From positions 1-28,233 of IMG/VR virus record IMGVR_UViG_3300045971_000121: DNA of 28,233 bases, one strand, 5' to 3'. The position numbers and the translations under genes are program-made. Shown piece after piece: positions 14,045 through 22,241 of the stretch. Numbering within the stretch: the first letter of the stretch is position 1; each line of letters starts with the position of its first letter. The stretch comes from a virus. The notes under the pieces are model-generated. The model was not told the origin of the DNA. It saw only the letters and a program-made list of their open reading frames with translations, and did not search any database.

Positions 14045-14335
14045 ATGAATAACTACATCACATACTGCGCTCGTGCTAAATTCAATCGTCTGATTGAAAG
14101 CACGCCAGGTTGTTGCGCCATTGCTCTTAAAGCAGATAGACTTTGGGGTGGATTTGAAATAGAATTTTTGTTTACTGATGTTAGCATTAGTGATATAATG
14201 ATCTCTAATTCACCAAAAGTTTTTACTGACATCCCAACACTTCAACTAATGAAGGAAGCGTCAGTAGATTTTAATTATGACTCAGGTGAATTCATAATAA
14301 CAAAGGATTCAAATGTCGTTCCTGCTATTGCTTGA
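14045..14335 (+). CDS. unknown protein
   Basis: A 96-residue protein whose ATG lies 8 nt after a terminator hairpin and has no Shine-Dalgarno, so its own start is not well supported. It carries paired cysteines (GCCA) and a beta-rich middle (GGFEIEFLFTDVSIS). An exact early-type promoter lies inside it (14170-14199) and the next gene starts within its last 23 bases. No family recognised. Confidence 0.5.
   Translation: MNNYITYCARAKFNRLIESTPGCCAIALKADRLWGGFEIEFLFTDVSISDIMISNSPKVFTDIPTLQLMKEASVDFNYDSGEFIITKDSNVVPAIA
14170..14199 (+). promoter_or_regulatory. intragenic early-type promoter GTTTAC-N18-TATAAT
   Basis: GTTTAC at 14170-14175 and TATAAT at 14194-14199 match the class exactly, inside an unknown gene and 114 nt upstream of the UvsY-like gene, which it would serve. 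Confidence 0.55.
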
Positions 14336-14774
14336 AGAAGATAAATTAGGTGAGGTGTTAGATAGATTGCCTGCCTATGAAAAGAAACTTCAAGATGCTG
14401 AACCTATCTTCAAACTAGAAGGTAGACGTCTTGAAGAGATTGCTCGAACACTCCCTTACTACCAGGTCTCTTATGACCAAACTTACCAAGAGTTGAAAGC
14501 TCTTGAAGAGTGGTTGAACAACATCAAAGACAAACGCACTGCTAAATTCTGGAAGAAATATCTCGAAGGTTATCAGCGCACCCTTACATCTCGCGATATT
14601 CAAGCATACATTGCTGGTGAAAAAGAAATCGTAGAGATGAATCAAATCATTATTGAAGTTACTCTTATGAAGAGTAATGCTCTGTCTGTCGTAGAGGCTG
14701 TAAAGAATCTAGGATGGATGTTAGGACACATAACTAAACTGAGAGTTGCAGAAATGCAAGATGCTGTACTATGA
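14313..14774 (+). CDS. uvsY: UvsY-like recombination mediator
   Basis: A 153-residue, largely helical protein (T4 UvsY is 137). Like T4 UvsY it has a basic central region (KDKRTAKFWKKYLEGYQR) and a C-terminal helix ending in a pattern comparable with the T4 end (NALSVVEAVKNLGWMLGHI, then MQDA). UvsY loads UvsX on gp32-coated ssDNA as a hexamer. The position between uvsX and uvsW supports the call. AAAGGA precedes the ATG. The match is by eye and by context, so the family is likely but not certain. Confidence 0.65.
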   Translation: MSFLLLLEEDKLGEVLDRLPAYEKKLQDAEPIFKLEGRRLEEIARTLPYYQVSYDQTYQELKALEEWLNNIKDKRTAKFWKKYLEGYQRTLTSRDIQAYIAGEKEIVEMNQIIIEVTLMKSNALSVVEAVKNLGWMLGHITKLRVAEMQDAVL

Positions 14775-15097
14775 ATATTCCAGGAATCACAGGCACATTT
14801 AAAACAGATGAAGCAATGCTTAGTAAGATTGCGGGGCTTGAAGATAAAGAACTTCCATCTCCTAAGTATGCTTACATTACATCAGCACCGGCTTATGTTA
14901 CGCCAACTATAATTCTTAACTGCCATGCTAGCCAGCGACGCTTTAAGTTTAATCCTCAAGAAGATATTTCTACATTTGAACTTGCTTGGATAACTCAGAT
15001 GTTGGTTGTTATTTCTGCCTCGCATGGGGCTATAAATGTTGATGTAGATTCCTACATCACAGAACATAAAATAGAACGACACTTCGAAATCATATGA
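14771..15097 (+). CDS. unknown protein between uvsY and uvsW
   Basis: A 108-residue protein joined by ATGA overlaps to both neighbours, so it is translated with them. It has a proline-rich N-terminal part (PSPKYAYITSAPAYVTPT), a beta-like core and a hydrophobic helix (ELAWITQMLVVISASHG). No motif is recognised. Coupling with uvsY and uvsW suggests, but does not show, a role in recombination. Confidence 0.65.
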   Translation: MNIPGITGTFKTDEAMLSKIAGLEDKELPSPKYAYITSAPAYVTPTIILNCHASQRRFKFNPQEDISTFELAWITQMLVVISASHGAINVDVDSYITEHKIERHFEII

Positions 15098-16557
15098 AAT
15101 GTTTCATCACGGTTCGTGACGAAGTATGGTGTTTCATCACTGGAATTACACCTACCCACACCGAAAGTTTAAGTAAAGCCTTCGCGGTTCACCCTGAAGG
15201 TTATTTCTTTATGCCAGCATACAAACTAGGCAGATGGGACGGTTTCATTCGATTCTTTGAGAAGACAGGCAAGACTTATGTTCGTCTTCTAGATAAGATT
15301 GTTCCCTATTTAGAGCAGTGGGGCTATGAAATTGAACTTGTAGACAATCGAAAGTACTTCGAACCTCCCACAGTTGGTGGTAAACTTCTAACTATAGATC
15401 CAGTTGGCATTGCGTTAACTGCTTCTGACACTAACATCATGGGTGATGATATTGTAGTTGGTGGTAAGGTATTCAACCTTCGCCCATATCAATTACAATG
15501 TGTAAAGATTGCTGTCGAACATGGTAGTGGTTTCATTATCGCTGGTACTGGTGCTGGTAAAACATCCATCACTGGTGCACTATCCTATTACTATGCCAAC
15601 GCTGGCTATAAAGTAATCACAATCGTTCCCTCTGGCGATCTTGTAGATCAAACAGCAGAGTGGTATGAACTTCTAGGTCTCGATGTAGGTACTTATTCTG
15701 GTACTGAGAAGGACCTTGATCACATGCACATCGTTGCAACATGGCAAGCGGTACAGTATAATCCTACAATCATGCAAGACTTCCAGTGCTTGATCTGGGA
15801 TGAAGCACATGGTATTAAAGCAACCGTTGCTCAAAAACTAATCAATGATAATGGCAAGCACATTGCATTCCGCTTTGGTGTTACAGGAACCTTCCCTAAA
15901 CCAGAAGCAGAGCAGATGTCTTTGCTATCTTCTATTGGCCCTATCCTCAAAGAGATTCCTGCAGCATGGTTAATTGATCATGGCTATCTTGCTAAGGTTC
16001 AGATTCAGCCTGTTGAGTTGAATGAGACTTACATTGATGAAGACTTTCCTGATTACACTGCAGAGAAATCCTTCTTATCGAAGAGCACTAATCGAATGGA
16101 GATTATTGCAGACCTTATCATCTCTCAATGCGCTACTCATGGTAATACTCTTGTCCTTGTTAACTCGATTCCTTTTGGTGAGAAGTTAGCTAAGCTGATT
16201 AAGGGGGCGGTCTTCTTGTACGGTGAATCACCAAAGGATTTGCGTCGCGAACATTACGATATGTTTGAAGAGAATGATGATATAATAGTAATAGCCTCAG
16301 CGGGTATTGCTTCAACCGGTTTGTCTATTGACCGTATTTTCTGTATGATGTTCATTGATGCTGGTAAATCCTTTATCAAGGCTATTCAATCAGTAGGACG
16401 TGGTCTTCGTATTGGACATGATAAGGATTCCGTTATGGTGGTTGATGTTCACTCTAAATTGAATTGGGCTATGAAGCACTTCAAGGAACGAGCGAAGCAT
16501 TACAAAGAAGCTGGATACCCAATAAACAAGAAACAAACTTTGAAAGTAAAAGGATAA
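15094..16557 (+). CDS. uvsW: UvsW-like SF2 helicase
   Basis: A 487-residue SF2 DNA/RNA helicase (T4 UvsW is about 503) that unwinds R-loops and branch-migrates recombination forks. The N-terminal accessory domain carries YKLGRWDGFIRFF. Motif I GTGAGKTS is at 151-158; motif II WDEAH at 235-239; motif III VTGTFPKP; the C-terminal RecA fold ends in SVGRGLRIG (motif VI). In T4, UvsW is late-expressed and shuts origin-dependent initiation. The ATGA overlap couples it to the previous gene. Confidence 0.93.
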   Translation: MKCFITVRDEVWCFITGITPTHTESLSKAFAVHPEGYFFMPAYKLGRWDGFIRFFEKTGKTYVRLLDKIVPYLEQWGYEIELVDNRKYFEPPTVGGKLLTIDPVGIALTASDTNIMGDDIVVGGKVFNLRPYQLQCVKIAVEHGSGFIIAGTGAGKTSITGALSYYYANAGYKVITIVPSGDLVDQTAEWYELLGLDVGTYSGTEKDLDHMHIVATWQAVQYNPTIMQDFQCLIWDEAHGIKATVAQKLINDNGKHIAFRFGVTGTFPKPEAEQMSLLSSIGPILKEIPAAWLIDHGYLAKVQIQPVELNETYIDEDFPDYTAEKSFLSKSTNRMEIIADLIISQCATHGNTLVLVNSIPFGEKLAKLIKGAVFLYGESPKDLRREHYDMFEENDDIIVIASAGIASTGLSIDRIFCMMFIDAGKSFIKAIQSVGRGLRIGHDKDSVMVVDVHSKLNWAMKHFKERAKHYKEAGYPINKKQTLKVKG

Positions 16558-16558
16558 T

Positions 16559-17077
16559 ATGCAGATACTACCAGACTACGGTCGCCCATACTTAATTGAT
16601 TCATTGACTGCTCCCGTCGTTGTTAAACATAATTGGATTTTCAATGCTCCCTTAACGGATTTTTGTCTATCGCCAATTACATATTTGGAAGAAACTACTG
16701 GTGCAGTTATAAAGGTTAGAATTAATAACACTGAATTCTGGGTACCTGCTACGTGGAATATTCTTGTCACTGAACGAGAAACATATCAACTTGATACTGT
16801 TGGATTTCAATCTTGCGCGTCAACTAAGCATTTAGCATTTAGTTTTTCTCCAGATGAAATGAAACTTCGCACTCTCGATATCATGGTTATTGATTATGCT
16901 GATAGCATGTCATTAGTACACCCAATGATTACTAAAGGTACTGCTCTTGTTCATCCAGTTGGCCCAGCACCAACTATTAACAATGGCAAGCCACTCCAGC
17001 TCGCAGTGGTGATCGGTCCTCACGATCTGTATAAACATTTAAGCGGTAAGGTGATTGGCGACATTTTTAGCTGGTAA
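16559..17077 (+). CDS. unknown protein downstream of uvsW
   Basis: A 172-residue protein starting one base after the uvsW stop, with AAAGGA upstream. It is beta-rich with alternating hydrophobics (GAVIKVRINNTEFWVPATWNI), has HP-containing loops (LVHPMITKG, LVHPVGP) and no membrane segment. No family was recognised. The tight spacing suggests co-translation with UvsW. Confidence 0.65.
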   Translation: MQILPDYGRPYLIDSLTAPVVVKHNWIFNAPLTDFCLSPITYLEETTGAVIKVRINNTEFWVPATWNILVTERETYQLDTVGFQSCASTKHLAFSFSPDEMKLRTLDIMVIDYADSMSLVHPMITKGTALVHPVGPAPTINNGKPLQLAVVIGPHDLYKHLSGKVIGDIFSW

Positions 17078-17105
17078 CCTGCCTATAAAATTATTCCGGT
17101 CAGTG

Positions 17106-17113
17106 CATAAATA
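17106..17113 (+). promoter_or_regulatory. late-type promoter CATAAATA for endolysin
   Basis: CATAAATA differs from the T4 late core by one base. The 14-mer ATAAATATTCTATC here (17107-17120) recurs exactly before the holin-like gene at 21784. The predicted start of transcription, near 17119, falls inside the left arm of the hairpin over the ribosome site. Confidence 0.6.
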
Positions 17114-17132
17114 TTCTATCTTACGATAGGAG
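17114..17132 (+). promoter_or_regulatory. hairpin sequestering the endolysin ribosome site
   Basis: TTCTATC (17114-17120), 4-nt loop, GATAGGA (17125-17131), seven pairs with one G-U; the right arm contains most of AGGAG (17128-17132). A transcript started upstream would hide the site; one started at the late promoter lacks most of the left arm. T4 lysozyme gene e is controlled in this way. Confidence 0.6.
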
Positions 17133-17137
17133 TATTT

Positions 17138-17719
17138 ATGACTGACTTTACAGATGCTTATTTGAATGCATTTAATCATGCAATGAAATATGAGGTAGGT
17201 GTATTTTGGGATCCAAAAGACCCTGAAGTTATTGCGGGTCTTATTGAAACAAAAGATCAGCGCCGTAAAGTTGGCTATGTAAATATTCCTGAAGATACGG
17301 GTGGTGAAACAAAATACGGTGTAGCAAAGAATGCTAACCTTGATTTGAATATCACCACGCTCAATTTAGACGGTGCAATGAATGCATATTTTGCGAGGTA
17401 TTGGAATGCTGGAAAAAGCGATGAGCTTCCTGGTGCTGTTGCTATTATCCACTTTGATGGATGCGTTAACCACGGCGTCGGTAGGGCTTGTAAATTTCTT
17501 CAAATAGCAGCGGGAGTAACTCCTGATGGTGCGATTGGCCCAGCAACATTAGCAGCGGTTAATAGCAAAACACAAGAAGAAATTATTAATTCAATAGCAG
17601 ATCAAAGAGAAGCATTTTACAATGGTATTGTAGCAGCAAAACCAAATCAAGTAAAATTCCTAAAAGGCTGGATGGCTCGTATTATCGACATCAGAGCATT
17701 TGCACTTTCCAAAGTTTAA
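17138..17719 (+). CDS. GH108 endolysin with C-terminal peptidoglycan-binding segment
   Basis: A 193-residue cytoplasmic endolysin of glycoside hydrolase family 108 (N-acetylmuramidase). The catalytic glutamate is expected at E19 (KYEVG), where most members have EGG. The second block GGETKYGVAKNA lies about 50 residues on, an insertion compared with typical members, in which the two blocks are closer. DGCVNHGVGRACKFLQ and PDGAIGPATLAAV mark the C-terminal peptidoglycan-binding type 3 region. No signal peptide, so it needs a holin. Two holin-like genes follow downstream. Expression should be late, from CATAAATA, with an occluding hairpin. Confidence 0.88.
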   Translation: MTDFTDAYLNAFNHAMKYEVGVFWDPKDPEVIAGLIETKDQRRKVGYVNIPEDTGGETKYGVAKNANLDLNITTLNLDGAMNAYFARYWNAGKSDELPGAVAIIHFDGCVNHGVGRACKFLQIAAGVTPDGAIGPATLAAVNSKTQEEIINSIADQREAFYNGIVAAKPNQVKFLKGWMARIIDIRAFALSKV

Positions 17720-17733
17720 TAAAATTTAACGCC

Positions 17734-17791
17734 ATCTTCTGATTGCATTGTATCTTAGATTAATTCTATGATACAATTGCCATTAGAAGAT
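17734..17791 (+). terminator. long imperfect inverted repeat before nrdA
   Basis: ATCTTCTGATTGCATTGTATC (split as 17734-17740 and 17741-17754) pairs with 17770-17791 around a 15-nt loop: 19 Watson-Crick pairs, one G-U, one mismatch and one bulged A. It is followed after a short gap by TTTT. It may end the endolysin message and also embeds a weak promoter in its arms. Confidence 0.55.
17748..17777 (+). promoter_or_regulatory. weak early-type promoter in hairpin arms, for nrdA
   Basis: TTGTAT (17748-17753), 18 nt, TACAAT (17772-17777). The -10 is 5 of 6 to consensus and the spacing fits; the -35 matches GTGTAC at only four positions. Both boxes lie in the paired arms of the inverted repeat. 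Confidence 0.35.
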
Positions 17792-17816
17792 AATAGTTTT
17801 CGGAGAAAAATAAAAT

Positions 17817-20141
17817 ATGTCAACAGAGATTCATGTCGTTAAGCGGAGTGGTAAAAGAGTTCCGCTGAATATTGAAAAATGGCAGGCTCAAATCCAAAAG
17901 GTATGTGAAGGTGTAGATGGCGTATCTCCTTCAATGATTGAAATAGCAGCTCAAGCCCACTTCTACGATGGAATGGAAACAAGAGAATTAGATCGCATGG
18001 CTCTTCGAGCTATGATTGATTTGATAGATGAAGAAGAACACCCAGATACAGGTAACATCAATTATCAATATGCAGCTGGAAGACAGCGCATCTCAATGCT
18101 TCGTAAAGATGTTTATGGAGATTACACCCCACCTTCCCTTTTGAGCATCGTAAAGAAGAATGTAGAAACTGGTCTCTACACTCCTGATCTTTTAACTTGG
18201 TACACTGAAGATGAGTGGAACCAAATGGAAAAATTTATTGACCATGACAAGGATGAAACATTACCATATGCCGCAGTTGACCAACTCATTGAAAAATATC
18301 TCGTACAAAATCGATCCAAATCAAACTCAGTCGTGGAGACCCCTCAAGTCCGATACATCGTCGCTGCTGCAACAGCTTTCCATGCTGAAACAAAAGACCG
18401 CATGCGATGGATCAAAGACTTCTACAACTTCAGTTCGGATGGTTTGTTCACCTTGGCTACACCAGTTCTTGCAGGACTCGGAACAAAAACAAAACAGTTC
18501 AGCTCGTGTGTTCTCATCAAGTCTGATGACACCCTCAAATCAATCTTTGCTAGCGGACAAGTCATGGCAGACTATGCCGCCAAAAGGGCAGGAATTGGTT
18601 TGGATGTCGGTCGCCTCCGCCCGCTTGGGGCTCCTATACGGGGCGGAGAGGTCAAACATACTGGGTATATACCTTTCCTTAAAAAATGGTTTGGCGATCT
18701 CCGCTCGTGCAGCCAAGGAGGCATCCGCAATGCCTCAGCAACAATAAACTTTCCAATCTGGCATTACCAGTTTGATGACCTTATCGTTCTAAAGAACAAT
18801 CAAGGCACTGATGAGACGCGCGTCCGTCATATGGACTATTGCGTTGTAATGAACAAAATGTTCTGGAAGCGTTTCAAGAATCAAGGAATGATTACCTTCT
18901 TTGATCCTAACGAAGTGCCAGACTTGTATGAAGCATTCTATTCTGACTCTGTAAAGTTTGAAGAGCTCTATGAAATTTATGAAGCTCGCACTGATCTTCG
19001 CAAGAAGGTAGAGCCAGCAGAAGTTGTTATTAAGGATTGGTTGATCAAGGAACGCGGTGATACGGGTCGTTACTACATTCTGAATATTGACAATGTTGCT
19101 AATCAAGGTCCTCTAGACCCGCATGTTCATCCAATCTATCAGACTAACTTGTGTACTGAAGTCATGCAGCACACTCGTACATTCCAAACGATTGACGATC
19201 CAGATGGTCGCATTGCACTTTGTACATTAGGCTCGATGAATTGGGGTTGCTTTCGTAATCCAGAAGATATGAAGCGTCCATCAGTTGTATTGCACCGCGC
19301 TCTTCATAACCTTCTTCAGTACCAAGACTTCCTTTCAGTTCATTCGGAATTACACAACAAGGAATTTGAGCCACTTGGTATCGGTATTACAAATCTTGCT
19401 TACTGGCAAGCTAAGCGTAAGCTAAAGTATGGCGAGCCAGAACAGCTTGCAGAAGTAAAACGTTGGATGGAACATCAAGCATTCTATCTTACTCAAGCAA
19501 GTGTAAAGCTTGCAAAAGAAAAGGGACCATGTTTGATGTCAAGTCAGACCCGTTACGGTCAAGGTATCTTCCCATGGGAACTTCGTGCTGAAGGTGTTAA
19601 TGAACTAACTGACTTTACTCCTTCTGAAGATTTAGGCTGGGAAGAACTAAGAACTGAAATGAAGACCTACGGTGTTCGCAATGCTACTATCATGGCTATT
19701 GCTCCAGTAGAATCTTCTTCTGTTGTTATCAACTCAACAAATGGTTTCAATCTTGTTAAGCAATTGATCATCATTAAGGAATCTAAAGCTGGTGCATTCG
19801 CTCAAGTAGTTCCAGAGTACCGTAGATTGAAGAACAACTATCAATTGCTTTGGGATCAAAAGGATTGCATCGAATACATCAAGACTGCTGCAGTTCTGCA
19901 AGTCTATGTTGATCAAGGTATTTCTACTGACACATTCTACTCAGGGAAATATTTCCCTGAAGGAAAGATTCCTGCTACATTGATTGCTAAGAACCTAATG
20001 CTTGCACACAAGTGGGGTATCAAGAGCTTCTACTATGACCTTCGCGATAAGCAAGGTTCAAAAGACATGCTTCAAGAAAGTTTTGTTCCAGTTGTAGCTG
20101 AACCCGAAGTTGAAGAATTTTGCGAAAGCTGCGTACTTTAA
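17817..20141 (+). CDS. nrdA: class Ia ribonucleotide reductase alpha subunit
   Basis: A 774-residue large subunit (T4 754, E. coli 761) that reduces ribonucleoside diphosphates to deoxy forms. The ATP-cone starts KRSGKRVPLNIEKW (9-22). Redox cysteine C231 lies in FSSC, the radical-site motif NLCTE is at 444-448, the second redox cysteine C469 in LCTLGSMNW, and the C-terminal shuttle pair CESC at 769-772. A tyrosine pair in SFYYDLRDKQG serves radical transfer from NrdB. All catalytic residues are present. GGAG at 17802-17805 precedes the ATG. NrdB follows 11 nt later and glutaredoxin, its likely reductant, further down. Confidence 0.97.
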   Translation: MSTEIHVVKRSGKRVPLNIEKWQAQIQKVCEGVDGVSPSMIEIAAQAHFYDGMETRELDRMALRAMIDLIDEEEHPDTGNINYQYAAGRQRISMLRKDVYGDYTPPSLLSIVKKNVETGLYTPDLLTWYTEDEWNQMEKFIDHDKDETLPYAAVDQLIEKYLVQNRSKSNSVVETPQVRYIVAAATAFHAETKDRMRWIKDFYNFSSDGLFTLATPVLAGLGTKTKQFSSCVLIKSDDTLKSIFASGQVMADYAAKRAGIGLDVGRLRPLGAPIRGGEVKHTGYIPFLKKWFGDLRSCSQGGIRNASATINFPIWHYQFDDLIVLKNNQGTDETRVRHMDYCVVMNKMFWKRFKNQGMITFFDPNEVPDLYEAFYSDSVKFEELYEIYEARTDLRKKVEPAEVVIKDWLIKERGDTGRYYILNIDNVANQGPLDPHVHPIYQTNLCTEVMQHTRTFQTIDDPDGRIALCTLGSMNWGCFRNPEDMKRPSVVLHRALHNLLQYQDFLSVHSELHNKEFEPLGIGITNLAYWQAKRKLKYGEPEQLAEVKRWMEHQAFYLTQASVKLAKEKGPCLMSSQTRYGQGIFPWELRAEGVNELTDFTPSEDLGWEELRTEMKTYGVRNATIMAIAPVESSSVVINSTNGFNLVKQLIIIKESKAGAFAQVVPEYRRLKNNYQLLWDQKDCIEYIKTAAVLQVYVDQGISTDTFYSGKYFPEGKIPATLIAKNLMLAHKWGIKSFYYDLRDKQGSKDMLQESFVPVVAEPEVEEFCESCVL

Positions 20142-20152
20142 AAGAGAAAAAT

Positions 20153-21238
20153 ATGATTAGAGATTTTAGTATTGTTCCAAATTATTCCAAGCGCCAGATG
20201 TTCTTGGATAAAGCTGGCCCTGTAACCACCCAGCGTTTTGATGACTACGCATATCCAAAGATTGCAAAGTTTGATGAGACACAGCGTGGTGCATTCTGGG
20301 TACCAGAAGAAATCACTCTCACTAAAGATAAGATTGACTTCAAGGAAGCAAGTAGAGCAGTTCGCCACATCTTTACTTCTAACTTGCTACGTCAGACCAC
20401 TCTTGATTCTATTCAAGGCCGTGCACCTGCTCAAATCTTTACACCTGTTATTTCAATTCCCGAACTTGAGTCCATGACATTGACTTGGACCTGGTTTGAA
20501 TTAATTCACTCTCGTGCTTACTCGCATGTCATCCGAAACATCTACAATGTTCCTAAGGATGAGTTCAACAAGATTCATGACAATGCTGAAATCGTTGCTA
20601 TGACTTCCTCTATTGGAAAGTATTACGATGATCTTCACCTTCTTAATTGCAAGAAGGAAGTCGGGATGGAAGTATCTGAACATGATCACGTCAAAGCAGT
20701 TTATCTTGCAATGATTGCATCTTACGGCCTTGAAGCTATCCGCTTTACAGTCTCATTTGTTACTAGCTTAGGTATGGTCGAGAACAAAATCTTCATTGGC
20801 AATGGAAATGAGATCGCTCTTATCCTTTCTGATGAAATGCTACACGTGGACTGGACATCTTACATTATAAATACTATCGTGAAAGATGATCCTCGCTTCA
20901 CTCAGGTAGCAGCTGAGTGCAAGAAGGAAGCATATGACATGCTTATGGCAGTTATTGCTGAAGAGAAGTCTTGGGCTAAGTATCTCTTCAAAGAAGGTTC
21001 AGTTATCGGTATGAATGAACGTACTATGGTTGGTCAAGTAGATTGGACGGCGCAGTATCGTTTGAAAGATATTGGAATCAAGTATGATGCTGGTGTTAAG
21101 GCAACACCCACACCTTGGTTCAACAAGCATCTTAACACAAATAAGAAACAAACAGCTCTTCAAGAAAATGAGAGCGTGGCTTATATTATTGGTTCAATGA
21201 CCAATAGTATAAATTATGATGAACTTCCAAATTTGTAA
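20153..21238 (+). CDS. nrdB: class Ia ribonucleotide reductase beta subunit
   Basis: A 361-residue diferric-tyrosyl radical subunit. It starts at 20153 (MIRDFSIVPNYS), with AGAGAAAAAT upstream; a start at 20120 would overlap nrdA by 22 bp. Iron ligands are D85 (LDSIQGR), E116 and H119 (FELIHS), E194 (YGLEAIRF), E228 and H231 (DEMLH), and the radical tyrosine is Y123 in HSRAY. The set is complete. It forms a complex with NrdA and should be co-expressed. A TATAAATA inside the gene (from about 20866) is likely chance. Confidence 0.96.
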   Translation: MIRDFSIVPNYSKRQMFLDKAGPVTTQRFDDYAYPKIAKFDETQRGAFWVPEEITLTKDKIDFKEASRAVRHIFTSNLLRQTTLDSIQGRAPAQIFTPVISIPELESMTLTWTWFELIHSRAYSHVIRNIYNVPKDEFNKIHDNAEIVAMTSSIGKYYDDLHLLNCKKEVGMEVSEHDHVKAVYLAMIASYGLEAIRFTVSFVTSLGMVENKIFIGNGNEIALILSDEMLHVDWTSYIINTIVKDDPRFTQVAAECKKEAYDMLMAVIAEEKSWAKYLFKEGSVIGMNERTMVGQVDWTAQYRLKDIGIKYDAGVKATPTPWFNKHLNTNKKQTALQENESVAYIIGSMTNSINYDELPNL

Positions 21239-21250
21239 AGGAAAATTATT

Positions 21251-21484
21251 ATGGCAACAAACGAAAACATCCAGTCAGCTATTAATGAAGCTGTAGTAGG
21301 TCAACTAGTAGGCAATAAAAAATGGTATGAGTCTAAAACATTTTGGGCTAATATTGTGGCTGGTTTGACCATGATTGGTCAAATTAAATATGGTTTTGTA
21401 ATTCCAGCGGAATACCAAATGCTTTTGATGTCATTCATCAACATTGGTTTACGCAAGATTACTAAGGATGCAATCATCTGGTAA
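21251..21484 (+). CDS. small membrane protein, holin-like
   Basis: A 77-residue protein with a hydrophilic N-terminus and two hydrophobic helices (about 31-47, FWANIVAGLTMIGQIKYGF, and 56-67, YQMLLMSFINIG), then a basic end RKITKDAIIW. The pattern KTFWANIV...INIGLRKITK is common in small phage proteins annotated as holin-like. It has AGGAAAAT upstream and follows nrdB. A true holin role is uncertain because a second candidate lies at 21847. Confidence 0.5.
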   Translation: MATNENIQSAINEAVVGQLVGNKKWYESKTFWANIVAGLTMIGQIKYGFVIPAEYQMLLMSFINIGLRKITKDAIIW

Positions 21485-21486
21485 AT

Positions 21487-21506
21487 AGAAGGGCTTCGGC
21501 CCTTCT
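21487..21506 (+). terminator. UUCG-capped terminator
   Basis: AGAAGGGC (21487-21494), TTCG, GCCCTTCT (21499-21506), followed by TTCAT. Eight perfect pairs with a cUUCGg loop, placed after the holin-like gene. Confidence 0.75.
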
Positions 21507-21521
21507 TTCATAAGAAAGAAT

Positions 21522-21773
21522 ATGGACTACTACACGATTTACTCCAAACCAAATTGTACATATTGTGAGCAAGCAAAAAAGCTTCTCACATCTAAAGGCT
21601 TAACTTACGAAGAACTTATCATTGATGTCGGCCAGATTAAAGATGATGATCGCAAATATGTATCAGTTCAGCAACTAAAAGACAGAGTTCCATCTGCTCA
21701 AACAGTTCCACAAATATTCAAAGGTTCTGAGCATTTGGGCGGCTTTGAAGCTCTAAAGAAATCTTTAGGATAA
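21522..21773 (+). CDS. glutaredoxin
   Basis: An 83-residue glutaredoxin of the thioredoxin fold. Active site CTYC (12-15) follows the first strand; the cis-proline motif TVPQIF is at 61-66 and LGGF at 72-75 binds glutathione. It is the likely hydrogen donor for the ribonucleotide reductase encoded upstream. AAGAAAG precedes the start; a terminator lies in between, so it may depend on read-through. Confidence 0.92.
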   Translation: MDYYTIYSKPNCTYCEQAKKLLTSKGLTYEELIIDVGQIKDDDRKYVSVQQLKDRVPSAQTVPQIFKGSEHLGGFEALKKSLG

Positions 21774-21782
21774 TGATCTCCA

Positions 21783-21790
21783 AATAAATA
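21783..21790 (+). promoter_or_regulatory. late-type promoter AATAAATA for second holin-like gene
   Basis: AATAAATA is one base from the T4 late core. The 14-mer ATAAATATTCTATC at 21784-21797 is identical to that before the endolysin (17107-17120). It is 57 nt upstream of the next start. Confidence 0.5.
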
Positions 21791-21846
21791 TTCTATCAAA
21801 TATTAGAGGACTATGACTCCCTTAAGTCAATCAAAAAGGGGACATC

Positions 21847-22236
21847 ATGACAGAATTAAATATGATAGAATTATTTGGATACCATATCAATCTTTTCGCA
21901 GTTTCAATTTTCGCATTCTTTGCGATTTTCGGTATTGCACTATACAGAGCTCAGACGTCTAATAGATTAGATTGGACTGACATGCTTACTAGAGATGGTA
22001 GCAAAGTTTCAACAACTAAACTACTTCAGCTTATCGGCGGGTTTGTTGCTACATGGGTTATCGTCAAGCTAACCCTTACTAAAGAGCTAAACATGGATAT
22101 GTTTGTAACTTATCTCATGTACATCGCAGGTTCAGACGGATATGCGAAGTACATCATGGCTAAGTATGGTCAGGCAGCTTCAGATGATTCACATGTAAGC
22201 CCAGCATTACCTTCAGGTTCAGCTAAAGCAGAATAA
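21847..22236 (+). CDS. membrane protein, holin candidate
   Basis: A 129-residue protein with two clear transmembrane segments (14-33 and 59-77), possibly a short third (86-95), separated by a polar loop DWTDMLTRDGSKVS. The C-terminal tail is soluble and alanine/serine-rich. This fits a holin or antiholin or another membrane lysis factor. A 14-mer late promoter shared with the endolysin supports co-expression at lysis. AAGGGG lies 6 nt from the ATG, with a short CCCTT complement at 21819-21823. Family not recognised. Confidence 0.55.
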   Translation: MTELNMIELFGYHINLFAVSIFAFFAIFGIALYRAQTSNRLDWTDMLTRDGSKVSTTKLLQLIGGFVATWVIVKLTLTKELNMDMFVTYLMYIAGSDGYAKYIMAKYGQAASDDSHVSPALPSGSAKAE

Positions 22237-22241
22237 GATAA

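Noticed and set aside
16270-16290. TATAAT-like sequences inside uvsW and elsewhere
   Set aside because: No GTTTAC-like box 18 nt upstream.
20865-20875. TATAAATA inside nrdB
   Set aside because: It is deep within a well-supported gene and no late gene begins nearby.
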